This document shows, in pieces, positions 45,018-53,688 of a stretch of DNA of 64,000 nt. The notes under the pieces are model-generated. The model made no database searches, was not told the origin of the DNA, and saw only the letters and a program-made list of their open reading frames with translations. Position 1 is the stretch's first letter, and the number at the start of each line of letters is the position of its first letter. The stretch is from NCBI GenBank assembly GCA_002340095.1, contig DDKS01000042.1, positions 36,151 through 100,150 of the forward strand. Reading direction: 5' to 3'. A program made the position numbers and the translations under genes. The DNA comes from Betaproteobacteria bacterium UBA2592. GTDB taxonomy: Bacteria; Pseudomonadota; Gammaproteobacteria; Burkholderiales; Rhodocyclaceae.

Positions 45018-47909
45018 ATGAGCCAGGCAGCCGAACAACTTTCCCTTGCTGAAATTCCCGCCGCCCCCGAATTTGCCCCCCTGCCCGAGCAGGAGATTTC
45101 GACCGAGGTGCTGCTCGAGAAATACGCCAAGGGCAAGGAAACCAACGTCCATGATGTACGCCGCCGGGTCGCCCATGCCTTGGCCGCCATCGAACAGGAA
45201 AAGGACAGGGCCCACTGGGAAGCCCGCTTCCTCTGGGCCCAGGAAAACGGCTTCGTGCCCGCTGGACGCATCAATTCCGCCGCCGGCACCGACCTGCAGG
45301 CCACGCTGATCAACTGCTTCGTGCAGCCGGTGGGCGACTCCATCGTCGAAACCACCGATGGCCGTCCCGGCATCTACACCGCGCTGGCCCAGGCCGCCGA
45401 AACCATGCGCCGCGGCGGTGGTGTCGGCTACGACTTCTCCTCGATCCGCCCGAGCGGCGCCCAGGTCAAGGGCACCCAGTCCCGCGCCTCCGGCCCCGTT
45501 TCCTACATGCGTGTATTCGACCGCTCCTGCGAGACCGTCGAATCCGCCGGTGCCCGCCGCGGCGCCCAGATGGGCGTGCTGCGCTGCGACCATCCCGACA
45601 TCGAGGACTTCATCCACGCCAAGGATCAGGGCGACCTGACCAACTTCAACATCTCCATTGGCGTTACCGACGCCTTCATGCAGGCCGTCGAAGCCGACGG
45701 CATGGTGGAACTGGTACATCGCGCCGAACCCAACGCCGACATGCGCAGCGAAGGCGCCTACCAGCGCGAGGACGGCCTGTGGGTGTACCGCAAGGTGCGC
45801 GCCCGCGACCTGTGGGATCAAGTGATGAAATCCACCTACGACCACGCCGAGCCGGGCATCCTGTTCCTCGACCGGATGAACAAGGACAACAACCTGAACT
45901 ACTGCGAAGTGATCGAGGCCACCAACCCCTGCGCCGAACAGCCCCTGCCTCCCTACGGCTGCTGCTGCCTGGGCTCCATCAACCTGACCCTGTTCGTGCG
46001 CCACCCCTTCTCCGACAAGGCCGACTTCGATTTCGAAGCCTTTGCCGAGGTGGTCCGGGTTTCCATCCGCATGCTCGACAACGTGCTGGACGCCACCCAC
46101 TGGCCCCTGCCCCAGCAGAAGGAAGAAGCGGCCAACAAGCGCCGTGTCGGCCTGGGCTTCACCGGCCTGGGCGATGCCCTGGCCATGCTGCGCCTGCGCT
46201 ACGACCGGCCCGAGGCACGCGCCATGGCCGCCCGCATCTCCGAATTCATGCGCGATACCGCCTACCTGCATTCGGTGGAACTCGCCAAGGAGCGCGGCGC
46301 CTTCCCGCTTTTCAACGCCGAACTCTATCTTTCCGGCGGCAATTTCGCCTCGCGCCTGCCCAACGAAATCAAGGCAGAAATCCGCAAGCATGGCCTCAGG
46401 AATTCCCACCTGCTGTCCATCGCGCCGACCGGCACCATTTCGCTCGCCTTCGCCGACAACGCCTCGAACGGCATCGAACCGCCCTTCTCCTGGACCTACA
46501 ACCGCAAAAAACGCATGCCGGACGGCACCTTGAAGGAATACGCGGTCGAAGATTACGCCTGGCGTCTCTACAAACACCTGGGCGGCGATGTCGGCAAACT
46601 GCCCGACTATTTCGTCACCGCCCTGGAAATTTCCGCCAAGGCGCATGCCGACATGGTCGCCGCCGTGGCGCCCTACATCGACACCTCCATTTCCAAAACG
46701 GTGAATGTCCCGGCCGACTACCCTTACGAGGATTTCCAGGACCTCTACCTGCAAGCCTGGAAAGCCGGTTTGAAAGGGCTGGCCACCTATCGCCCGAACA
46801 GCGTGCTGGGGTCGGTGCTCTCCGTCGAGACCGCCAAAACCGAGAGCGCCGACGACGCCAAGTCGCCGCAGGATTTCGTCTCGGACGCCAACCGCCGCCT
46901 CTCCATCAAGCACCTGCCGGCCCCGGTGCTCTCCAGCCTGCGCTGGCCCGGCCGCCCCAACCTGCCGGAAGGCAACCTGTGCTGGACCTACATGGTGGAT
47001 TCCCCGATCGGCAAGTTCGCCCTGTTCGTGGGCCATGTGGACTCCGAAGGCCGGGCCTGGCCCTTCGAAGTATGGGCCAACGGCCCCGCCGAACCCCGGG
47101 GCCTGGGCGCCGTCGCCAAGACCCTGTCCATGGACATGCGCGCCAACGACCACGGCTGGCTGCAGATGAAGCTCGAAGCCCTGGCCCGCACCCCCGGCGA
47201 CTCCTTCGAAATGCCCATGCCGCCCCACGGCGAAAAGAAGCGCATGCCCTCCGTGGTCTCCGCCATGGCCCAGGTCATCCAGTGGCGTTGCGAACAACTG
47301 GGAGCCTTCCGGCATGAAGGCTCCACCCCGGTGAAGGACGCCCTGTTCAGCGCCAAGGAACCCAAGACCGGCACCGACGGCACCCTGTCCTGGACCGTGG
47401 ATGTGAACAACCCCTCCACCGGCGAAGACTTCGTCCTGGGCCTCAAGGAAATCACCCTGCCCGACGGCGTCACCCGGCCCTATTCCATGTGGCTGGCCGG
47501 TAATTACCCGCGCGCCCTCGACGGCCTGTGCAAGCTGCTGTCCCTCGACATGCGCGTCATCGACCCGGCCTGGATCGGCATGAAGTTGCGCAAGCTGCTC
47601 GACTATTCCGAGCCCCTGGGCGACTTCATGGCCTTCGTGCCCGGCTCCCGCAAGCAGCAGACCTACCCCTCCACGGTGGCCTACATCGCCCAGCTGATCA
47701 TCCATCGCTACGCCATGCTGGGCGTCCTGGACGAAGCCGGCTTCCCCCGGCAGCAGATGGGCATCCTCGAAGCCCCCGAGGACACCACCAGCAACAAGGT
47801 GCTGCCGACCCAGGGCAAGCTCTGCAGCGAATGCGGCAACCACACCATGATCAGGAAGGACGGCTGCGACTTCTGCACTGCCTGCGGCGCGGTAGGAACC
47901 TGCGGCTAA
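45018..47909 (+). CDS. nrdJ: NrdJ, adenosylcobalamin-dependent (class II) ribonucleoside-diphosphate reductase
   Basis: Makes deoxyribonucleotides with vitamin B12 as radical source, with or without oxygen. 963 residues. Active-site Cys regions: ATLINCFVQPVGDS and NPCAEQPLPPYGCCCLGSINL. Further family stretches: RRGGGVGYDFSSIRPSG, TNFNISIGVTD, LLSIAPTGTISLAFADNASNGIEPPFSW. The C-terminal ~330 residues include repeated beta-rich segments, ending in a zinc-ribbon-like tail CSECGNHTMIRKDGCDFCTACG that can shuttle electrons. AGGAG lies 7 bases upstream. No nrdA/B gene is in the window. Confidence 0.96.
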   Translation: MSQAAEQLSLAEIPAAPEFAPLPEQEISTEVLLEKYAKGKETNVHDVRRRVAHALAAIEQEKDRAHWEARFLWAQENGFVPAGRINSAAGTDLQATLINCFVQPVGDSIVETTDGRPGIYTALAQAAETMRRGGGVGYDFSSIRPSGAQVKGTQSRASGPVSYMRVFDRSCETVESAGARRGAQMGVLRCDHPDIEDFIHAKDQGDLTNFNISIGVTDAFMQAVEADGMVELVHRAEPNADMRSEGAYQREDGLWVYRKVRARDLWDQVMKSTYDHAEPGILFLDRMNKDNNLNYCEVIEATNPCAEQPLPPYGCCCLGSINLTLFVRHPFSDKADFDFEAFAEVVRVSIRMLDNVLDATHWPLPQQKEEAANKRRVGLGFTGLGDALAMLRLRYDRPEARAMAARISEFMRDTAYLHSVELAKERGAFPLFNAELYLSGGNFASRLPNEIKAEIRKHGLRNSHLLSIAPTGTISLAFADNASNGIEPPFSWTYNRKKRMPDGTLKEYAVEDYAWRLYKHLGGDVGKLPDYFVTALEISAKAHADMVAAVAPYIDTSISKTVNVPADYPYEDFQDLYLQAWKAGLKGLATYRPNSVLGSVLSVETAKTESADDAKSPQDFVSDANRRLSIKHLPAPVLSSLRWPGRPNLPEGNLCWTYMVDSPIGKFALFVGHVDSEGRAWPFEVWANGPAEPRGLGAVAKTLSMDMRANDHGWLQMKLEALARTPGDSFEMPMPPHGEKKRMPSVVSAMAQVIQWRCEQLGAFRHEGSTPVKDALFSAKEPKTGTDGTLSWTVDVNNPSTGEDFVLGLKEITLPDGVTRPYSMWLAGNYPRALDGLCKLLSLDMRVIDPAWIGMKLRKLLDYSEPLGDFMAFVPGSRKQQTYPSTVAYIAQLIIHRYAMLGVLDEAGFPRQQMGILEAPEDTTSNKVLPTQGKLCSECGNHTMIRKDGCDFCTACGAVGTCG

Positions 47910-47931
47910 ACGGCAGCCTGCCCCTGAGATC

Positions 47932-48006
47932 GGGATAGGGGCGGTCAGATTATCAGACCGATCCCTTCCCGCACCACCCGGCGTACGGGTCCGCGCCGGG
48001 CGGTGC
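47932..48006. repeat. Two strong tandem hairpins downstream of nrdJ
   Basis: Hairpin 1: GGGAT+CGGTC (47932-47946, with a bulge) pairs with GACCG+ATCCC (47956-47965). Hairpin 2: GCACC-CCCGGCG (47971-47983) pairs with CGCCGGG-GGTGC (47994-48006), with one mismatch and a 10-nt loop. Neither has a T run. A third weaker GTGCCCG/CGGGCGCAC pairing follows near 48035-48053. Could be REP-type DNA or a relic of a structured mobile RNA. The whole 212-bp gap to arsA has no gene. Confidence 0.5.
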
Positions 48007-48057
48007 GAGCAGTTGAGGTCATACAAGAAGAGGGTGCCCGTGCCGGGCGCACACAGG

Positions 48058-48088
48058 AAAGCCCCTGAAGCGATTCAGGGGCTTTTTC
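48058..48088 (+). terminator. Bidirectional terminator between nrdJ and arsA
   Basis: Perfect 12-bp stem AAAGCCCCTGAA / TTCAGGGGCTTT with a GCGA loop and T run on the plus side; an A run on the left gives a T run for the minus strand as well. Confidence 0.88.
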
Positions 48089-48121
48089 GCTGGCAAAGCG
48101 GGCCGCTTCGGCCAGGAGCCG

Positions 48122-49867
48122 TCAACGATCCAACTGCTGCAACCCGGCACAGCCCACGGGCGGCTTTGCCAGCCAGGGCACCAGAGCGCAGCGGGGGGCC
48201 AGGACATCGGCAACGCGGCGGATGAAGGGAATCTCGTAGGCGCCCCGGTGCGACAGCAGCGGGTCGCGGCTGCCGCTGGCCAGCAGGCTCTGTTCGATGA
48301 CCCAGGCCCAGGGCCGGATGCCGGCGCGGGCCAGATCGCCCTGGAGGCGCTCGGCCTCGTGCACCGGCGTCGCCTCCGGCAGGGTGACGATCAGCACGTG
48401 GGTGAAGGCCGGGTCGCGCAGCCGGGGCAGGAGCTGGGTCACCGCCTCGGGCATTTCGCCCCGGGTGCGCAGCACTTCCCGGTGGTAGGCCTCAGCGGCA
48501 TCCAGCAGCAGGATGGTGTGGCCGGTGGGGGCCGTGTCGAGCACGACGAAGCCGGCGCTGCCCCGGTCCACCTCCCGGGCGAAGGCGCGGAACACGGCGA
48601 TTTCCTCGGTGCAGGGGGAGCGCAGGTCTTCCTCCAGCAAGGCCAGGGCGCCCGGGTCCAGGCTGTTCCGCGCCTTGGCCAGCACCTCTTCCGTATAGGC
48701 GGCCACTTCGGCAACCGGATCGATGCGGCTGACGGAAAGCCCCTCCAGGTCGCCATCCACCGTGGCCGCCACGTGGGCAGCCGGGTCGGTGGTGGACAAG
48801 TGTACCGGGTGGCCCCGGCGGGCCAGGGCCACGGCCACTGCCGCCGCCACCGTGGTCTTGCCGACGCCACCCTTGCCCATGGTCATCACCACACCACGGC
48901 CGGCGGCCGCCAGTTCATCGATCAAGCTGCCCAGCCCCGCAGGTAGGGGCGTGCTGACTTCGACGGGCTGGCTCGGCAGCCTGGCCGAGGCGGGATCCAC
49001 GATGGCGCGCAGGGCGTCGAGCCCGACCGTGCCGCGCGGCAGAAAAGGCACCACATGGCGGGGCAGCCTTGCCAGACCGGCTGGCAAGGACTGGAGCGCG
49101 GCGCTGGCGCGCTCCTCCATCGCCCGGGCTACCGGATCATCGGAAGCCGCCGCGAACAAGCCGTTGATCACCAGGCGCAGGTTGCCCACGCCCAGTTCGG
49201 CCAGTTCGTGCCGGGTCCGTTCCGCCTCGCGCAGGGCGGCACCATCGGGCCGGGCCACGAGCACGACCGTGGTTTCCGCCGGATTCGAGAGGCGGGCCAC
49301 GGTAGCCGCATACAGGGCCTTCTGCTTTTCCAGGCCCGCCAGGGGGCCCAGGCAGGAGGCGCCGCCATGGCTGCTGTCGATGTAACCGCCCCAGGCCGAA
49401 GGCAGGGTCAGCAGGCGCAGGGTGTGCCCCGTGGGGGCCGTGTCGAAGATCACATGATCGAAGGCAGCGGTGGTCTCGGGATCGCCCAGCAGCTTGGCGA
49501 ACTCGTCGAAGGCAGCAATCTCCACCGTACAGGCGCCGGAAAACTGTTCTTCCATGCTCTGGATCGCCGCGGCTGGCAGGAGATTGCGGTAAGGCGCCAC
49601 CATGCGCTCCCGGTAGGCGGCCGCAGCCGCTTCCGGGTCGATGTTCAGGGCCGCGAGGCCGGCAACGCCCCGCACCGGAGTCGGCACGCCCCCCAGGGGG
49701 GTTTCCAGCACTTCGTCCAGATTCGAGGCGGGATCAGTGCTGACGATCAGCACCTGCCGACCCGCTTCGGCCAGGGCCAGGCCGGTGGCGCAGGAAAGGG
49801 AGGTCTTGCCGACGCCCCCCTTGCCGGTGAAGAACAGGTAACGGGAGGCGGCAGAAGCTTCGATCAC
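48122..49867 (-). CDS. arsA: ArsA, arsenite-transport ATPase
   Basis: Soluble ATPase that drives the arsenite permease. 581 residues with two homologous halves, each with a P-loop GKGGVGKT (residues 15-22 and 331-338) and a DTAPTGHTLRLL / DTAPTGHTILLL signal-transduction motif. The three As(III)-binding cysteines are C113, C172 and C419, the first two at the same numbers as in plasmid R773 ArsA. The partner here is Acr3 rather than ArsB. 13 bp after arsD; last gene of the ars operon. Confidence 0.96.
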   Translation of the reverse strand: MIEASAASRYLFFTGKGGVGKTSLSCATGLALAEAGRQVLIVSTDPASNLDEVLETPLGGVPTPVRGVAGLAALNIDPEAAAAAYRERMVAPYRNLLPAAAIQSMEEQFSGACTVEIAAFDEFAKLLGDPETTAAFDHVIFDTAPTGHTLRLLTLPSAWGGYIDSSHGGASCLGPLAGLEKQKALYAATVARLSNPAETTVVLVARPDGAALREAERTRHELAELGVGNLRLVINGLFAAASDDPVARAMEERASAALQSLPAGLARLPRHVVPFLPRGTVGLDALRAIVDPASARLPSQPVEVSTPLPAGLGSLIDELAAAGRGVVMTMGKGGVGKTTVAAAVAVALARRGHPVHLSTTDPAAHVAATVDGDLEGLSVSRIDPVAEVAAYTEEVLAKARNSLDPGALALLEEDLRSPCTEEIAVFRAFAREVDRGSAGFVVLDTAPTGHTILLLDAAEAYHREVLRTRGEMPEAVTQLLPRLRDPAFTHVLIVTLPEATPVHEAERLQGDLARAGIRPWAWVIEQSLLASGSRDPLLSHRGAYEIPFIRRVADVLAPRCALVPWLAKPPVGCAGLQQLDR

Positions 49868-49880
49868 GGTAGCCCCCTCC

Positions 49881-50243
49881 TCAGCAGCAGCCAGATTTGG
49901 GGGAACAGCAGGATGGCTTCGGTGCGTCTTCGCCGCCGCTCAACGTCAGGCCGAGCTTCTGCGCCAGTTGGGCGCGCGACGGGTAGAGGCCGGTAGTGAC
50001 GATCTGGCCGTCGATGGCGATGATCGGCAGGCGGTCCATGCCAGCTTCCATTTCCTTGACCACCGCCGGATTGGCGGCGAAGGCCTGCGGCTCCTGGCCC
50101 AGGTTGTAACGCTGCACGGCAACGCCCTGCTCGGCCACCCAGGCCAGGTCGGCGGCGAACTGGACGAGGACGGGATCGACATCGACGCCGCAGACGCCGG
50201 TCGAGCAGCACATGGCGGGATCGTAGATTTCGAGTTTCTTCAT
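49881..50243 (-). CDS. arsD: ArsD, arsenic metallochaperone
   Basis: Carries As(III) to ArsA. 120 residues: MKKLEIYDPAMCCSTGVCGV with the essential C12-C13-C18 triplet, and vicinal Cys pairs at the C-terminus (SCCSPKSGCC), both as in R773 ArsD. Located between acr3 (15 bp gap) and arsA (13 bp gap), the usual ars order. Confidence 0.96.
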   Translation of the reverse strand: MKKLEIYDPAMCCSTGVCGVDVDPVLVQFAADLAWVAEQGVAVQRYNLGQEPQAFAANPAVVKEMEAGMDRLPIIAIDGQIVTTGLYPSRAQLAQKLGLTLSGGEDAPKPSCCSPKSGCC

Positions 50244-50258
50244 TTCAGTCTCCTGTAT

Positions 50259-51329
50259 TCAAAGGGCTTTTTCGTACCAGGCCTTGGTCGAATTGACCAT
50301 CTTCACCAGCCACAGCATCACCGGTACTTCGATCAGCACGCCGACCACGGTGGCCAGCGCGGCACCCGAGTCGAAACCGTAGAGAACGATGGCGACGGCC
50401 ACGGCGAGTTCGAAGAAGTTCGACGCGCCGATCATTGTCGACGGGCCGGCCACATCGTGCTGGACACGGAACTTACGGTTCAGCCAGTAGCCCAGCGCCG
50501 CGATCAACAGCCCCTGGAGGAAGATCGGCACGGCCAGCATGCCGATGATCAGCGGCTGCTCGACGATGACCTCGCCCTGGAAGGCGAACAGCAGCACCAG
50601 CGTGGCCAGCAGCGCCATGATGGTAAACGGGCCGATGCGTTCCTGCGCCGCCTTGAGCGCCGCTTCGCCGCCGCGCAGGAAATGCTTGCGCAAGCCCTGG
50701 GCAATGGCTAGCGGAATGACGATGTACATCACCACCGACAGCAGCAGCGTGTCCCACGGCACCGGGATCGCCGACACGCCGAGCAGCAGCGCGACGATGG
50801 GGGCGAAGGCGAAGACCATGACCAAATCGTTCAGCGCCACTTGCGAGATGGTGAAGTTGGCGTTACCCCGGCACAGGTTGCTCCAGACGAAGACCATCGC
50901 CGTGCACGGGGCGGCGCCGAGCAGGATCAGGCCGGCGATGTAGCTGTCGAGCTGTTCGGCCGGCAGGTAAGGAGCGAAGACGTGACGGATGAACAGCCAG
51001 CCGAGCGCCGCCATGGTGAAGGGTTTGACTGCCCAGTTGACGAACAGCGTGATGCCGATGCCGGCCTTCTGCTCCTTCACTTCATGGATGGTCGAGAAGT
51101 CGATCTTCATCAGCATCGGCACGATCATCACCCAGATCAGCAGGCCGACCGGGATGTTGACCTGCGCCACTTCCATCCGGCCCAGCGCCTGAAAGGCTGC
51201 CGGGAACCTCTGGCCGAGCAGGATGCCGGCGACGATGCAGAGCACGACCCAGACGCTGAGGTAACGCTCGAAAAAGCCCATCGGGGCCCCGGCCGCCTGC
51301 TTGGCGACGACACCGCACTGGGCACTCAT
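50259..51329 (-). CDS. acr3: Acr3, arsenite efflux permease
   Basis: 356 residues, ten membrane helices, ACR3/BART family rather than the 12-helix ArsB. Core motifs: FFERYLSVWVVLCIVAGILLG, VNIPVGLLIWVMIVPMLMKIDF, GLILLGAAPCTAMVFVWSNLCRGN with the essential Cys, and STMIGASNFFELAVAVAIVLYG. Overlaps arsC by 4 bp (ATGA). Presence of arsD-arsA suggests ATP-boosted export. Confidence 0.96.
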   Translation of the reverse strand: MSAQCGVVAKQAAGAPMGFFERYLSVWVVLCIVAGILLGQRFPAAFQALGRMEVAQVNIPVGLLIWVMIVPMLMKIDFSTIHEVKEQKAGIGITLFVNWAVKPFTMAALGWLFIRHVFAPYLPAEQLDSYIAGLILLGAAPCTAMVFVWSNLCRGNANFTISQVALNDLVMVFAFAPIVALLLGVSAIPVPWDTLLLSVVMYIVIPLAIAQGLRKHFLRGGEAALKAAQERIGPFTIMALLATLVLLFAFQGEVIVEQPLIIGMLAVPIFLQGLLIAALGYWLNRKFRVQHDVAGPSTMIGASNFFELAVAVAIVLYGFDSGAALATVVGVLIEVPVMLWLVKMVNSTKAWYEKAL

Positions 51330-51838
51330 GCTTCGCTCTCCTGGTGAATCCGCCGGGCGGCCGCGGCGACTTCGGCGGCGTTCATGCTTTCCAGCGGCAA
51401 GGCGACGAAGGCCTCGATGCGTTGGTGGAGCTTGCGGTAGGCATCCTCGAAAGCGATGCGGCGAGCTTCCAGCGGCTCCACGTGGGCCGGATCATCGATG
51501 CCCCAGTGAGCGGTGATCGGGTGGCCGGGCCAGATCGGGCAGGCTTCACCGGCAGCCGAGGCACAGACGGTGAAGATGTAATCGATTTCCGGTGCGCCGG
51601 AGGCGGCGAATTCGTCCCACGACTTGCTGCGCGCTTCGGGCAGCGGAATGCCGTGCTTTTCCAGCGTTTCCAGGGCCACCGGGTTCACTTTCCCGGAAGG
51701 CTGGCTGCCGGCCGAGAAGGCGCGGATGCGGCCGGGCCGGGCCTGGTTGCCCAGATGGTTGAACAGGGCCTCGCCCAGGATGGAACGGGCGGAATTGCCG
51801 GTGCACAGCACCAGGATGTTGAAGGTCTTGTCAGACAC
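51326..51838 (-). CDS. arsC: ArsC, arsenate reductase (low-molecular-weight phosphatase type)
   Basis: Reduces arsenate to arsenite. 170 residues from a GTG at 51838 with AAGGAG 6 bases upstream; the open frame extends further but has no such site. Phosphatase-like loop LVLCTGNSARSI with C12; the redox pair is C92 and C100 (FTVCASAAGEACPIWPG). This is the thioredoxin-coupled class, not the glutaredoxin-coupled E. coli plasmid type. Overlaps arsR by 8 bp and acr3 by 4 bp, so the three are translationally coupled. Confidence 0.93.
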   Translation of the reverse strand: MSDKTFNILVLCTGNSARSILGEALFNHLGNQARPGRIRAFSAGSQPSGKVNPVALETLEKHGIPLPEARSKSWDEFAASGAPEIDYIFTVCASAAGEACPIWPGHPITAHWGIDDPAHVEPLEARRIAFEDAYRKLHQRIEAFVALPLESMNAAEVAAAARRIHQESEA

Positions 51839-52187
51839 GGGGTTCTCCTTCGCCGGCCGGACCGGCCGGATGGCAGCTCCGGTCCTGCCCCCCGCAGGAC
51901 TGGCCGGCACAGCAGTGCTCGGTCAGGTAGGCCAGCAGGTCGTTCATGACCGGATAGTTGGCGGAATAGAAGATGAAGCGGCCCGACTGGGTGGCCGTCA
52001 CCAGGCCCGCATGGGCCAGTTCCTTGAGATGAAAGCTCAGGCGGCCATTGGCCTGGGTGCCCAGCCGTTCGGCGATGCGCCCGACGGAAAGCCCCTCGGG
52101 GCCGGCCTGGACGAGCATGCGGAACACCAGCAGACGGGTTTCCTGGGACAGGGCGGAGAGAGCTTTCAGGGCGGCATCAATTTCCAT
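51831..52187 (-). CDS. arsR: ArsR, As(III)-responsive repressor
   Basis: 118-residue winged helix-turn-helix repressor of the SmtB/ArsR family. The recognition helix region is LSVGRIAERLGTQANGRLSFHLKEL; the classical CVCDL metal motif of E. coli ArsR is absent. Instead Cys residues cluster at the C-terminus (C92, C93, C98, C105 in EHCCAGQSCGGQDRSC), like the Acidithiobacillus-type ArsR with its C95/C96/C102 site. First gene of arsR-arsC-acr3-arsD-arsA. No Shine-Dalgarno precedes its ATG (see promoter). Confidence 0.94.
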   Translation of the reverse strand: MEIDAALKALSALSQETRLLVFRMLVQAGPEGLSVGRIAERLGTQANGRLSFHLKELAHAGLVTATQSGRFIFYSANYPVMNDLLAYLTEHCCAGQSCGGQDRSCHPAGPAGEGEPRV

Positions 52188-52189
52188 TT

Positions 52190-52223
52190 TTCAATAATAA
52201 TGGAAACATTGAACCCGACACAA
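52190..52223 (-). promoter_or_regulatory. ars operon promoter with overlapping operator; predicted leaderless arsR mRNA
   Basis: On the minus strand: TTGTGT (52218-52223), an 18-bp spacer, and TATTAT (52194-52199), then six bases and the arsR ATG. An inverted repeat TTCAAT-N12-ATTGAA (52190-52213) covers the -10 and half of the spacer, a fitting ArsR operator. Transcription would start at or next to the A of the start codon. Confidence 0.65.
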
Positions 52224-52312
52224 GAAATTTCGGGGTCAAGCCAGGTGAAAGCGGGGCGGCCGGGGCCGGCAGGAAAAACCCCCGGCCCGGCAGGCGTGGC
52301 GGGGGCGGTGGA

Positions 52313-53455
52313 TCAGGAGAACAGGGCGCCGAGGGCGGCGGTGTAACGGGGCAGCAGGTCTTCGGGGCAGTTTACGGTCATGCCCAGATCCCGCACCAGG
52401 CCGTCCTTGAGGCCATAGATCCAGCTGTGCACGGTGAGGGACTGCCCCCGTTTCCAGGCGTCCTGCACCACATAGGTCTGGCAGACATTGGTGGCCTGCT
52501 CCAGGGCGTTGAGTTCGCAGAGCCGGTCGTGGCGCTGTTCCGGCGGCAGGGCATCCACCGCCTGCAGGTGCTTCTGGTGCACGTCCTGCACATGGCGCAG
52601 CCAGATGTCCACCAGACCGGCCCGGTCCTTGTTGAGGGCCGCCTTGACCCCGCCGCAGCCGTAGTGGCCCACCACCATGATGTGCTTGACCTTGAGCACA
52701 TCCACGGCGAACTGGATCACCGACAGGCAGTTCAGGTCCGTATGCACCACCACATTGGCCACGTTGCGATGCACGAAGACCTCGCCGGGCAGCAGGCCGA
52801 CGATCTGGTTGGCCGGCACGCGGGAGTCGGAACAGCCGATCCACAGGTATTCCGGGTTCTGCAACTTGGCCAGCTTGTCGAAGTAGCCTGGATCCACGGT
52901 CTGCATCTGGCGCGACCAGGCCCGGTTGAAGTCGAACAGGTGGGACAGGTTTTCGTTGCGCATGTCCTCCTCGGACCAGTTTTCCAGGTCGAGGGAAAGG
53001 AACATGGTGCCCTCCACCGGGGAGTGGTAATAGGCCGGCGCCTCCTGGAAGCCCAGCTCCCGGTACAACTTCACGGCCATGCGCATGGAAGGCAGGGTGT
53101 CGAGCATGATGCGCCGGTAGCCCAGCTCCCGGGCGGCCCGGATGGCGGCCAGGGCCAGCCGGGTGCCGACGCCGTGGCCCCGCTCTTCCGGCGCCACATA
53201 AAGGCGCTTCATCTCGCACATGCCGTCGGACAGGGGGCGGATGCCGACGCAGCCGGCGGGCCTGCCCTCCACCTGGGCAAAGAACAGGCGGCCCAGGGGC
53301 GCGCTGTAGGCGCCGGGCAGCGACGCCATCTCCTGGTCGAAGTTCTGGTAAGAAAGATCGACACCGAGCCAGGCCGCGTAATTGCGGAAGAACTGGCGCA
53401 CGTGTTCGATGGCCGGATCCTCTCCGGAGCTGATGATCTGCAGTTGGATGGTCAT
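52313..53455 (-). CDS. GNAT acetyltransferase - beta-carbonic anhydrase fusion protein
   Basis: 380 residues from 53455 (GAGGGG 6 bases upstream). Residues 1-160 are a GNAT acetyltransferase: GRPAGCVGIRPL, EMKRLYVAPEERGHGVGTRL (acetyl-CoA loop), AVKLYRELGF. Residues 165-380 are a complete beta-carbonic anhydrase close to E. coli Can: C208, D210, R212 (IGCSDSRVPA), H264 and C267 (VVGHYGCGGV) form the zinc site and Asp-Arg dyad, and CELNALEQ is conserved. The joint is M165, preceded by GAGGAGGAC, so the anhydrase could also start internally. Interconverts CO2 and bicarbonate; the acetyl acceptor is unknown. Confidence 0.92.
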   Translation of the reverse strand: MTIQLQIISSGEDPAIEHVRQFFRNYAAWLGVDLSYQNFDQEMASLPGAYSAPLGRLFFAQVEGRPAGCVGIRPLSDGMCEMKRLYVAPEERGHGVGTRLALAAIRAARELGYRRIMLDTLPSMRMAVKLYRELGFQEAPAYYHSPVEGTMFLSLDLENWSEEDMRNENLSHLFDFNRAWSRQMQTVDPGYFDKLAKLQNPEYLWIGCSDSRVPANQIVGLLPGEVFVHRNVANVVVHTDLNCLSVIQFAVDVLKVKHIMVVGHYGCGGVKAALNKDRAGLVDIWLRHVQDVHQKHLQAVDALPPEQRHDRLCELNALEQATNVCQTYVVQDAWKRGQSLTVHSWIYGLKDGLVRDLGMTVNCPEDLLPRYTAALGALFS

Positions 53456-53688
53456 GCGGTTCCCCTCTGTTCTGGCCGGCCGGGAAAGACATTTCCGGCG
53501 CTCCATGGTTTTGTGATGATTTTTTTGCGCCCGCAAGGATACGTTGAACCCCGGGTTGTCTGCCAGCCTTTGCGTCATTCCTTTGCGTCATTCCTGTTGA
53601 CCGGACGGATTGGCCGCCCCTGGTTTTCCCGGGCCGGAAACCGGCCTGTGGCAAAATGGGAACCCTTTCTCCCACCCCGTCTGCCCCC

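Noticed and set aside
47932..48053. Group II intron fragment
   Set aside because: A vague likeness to intron-type hairpins only; no reverse transcriptase, no recognisable domain V, so not called.
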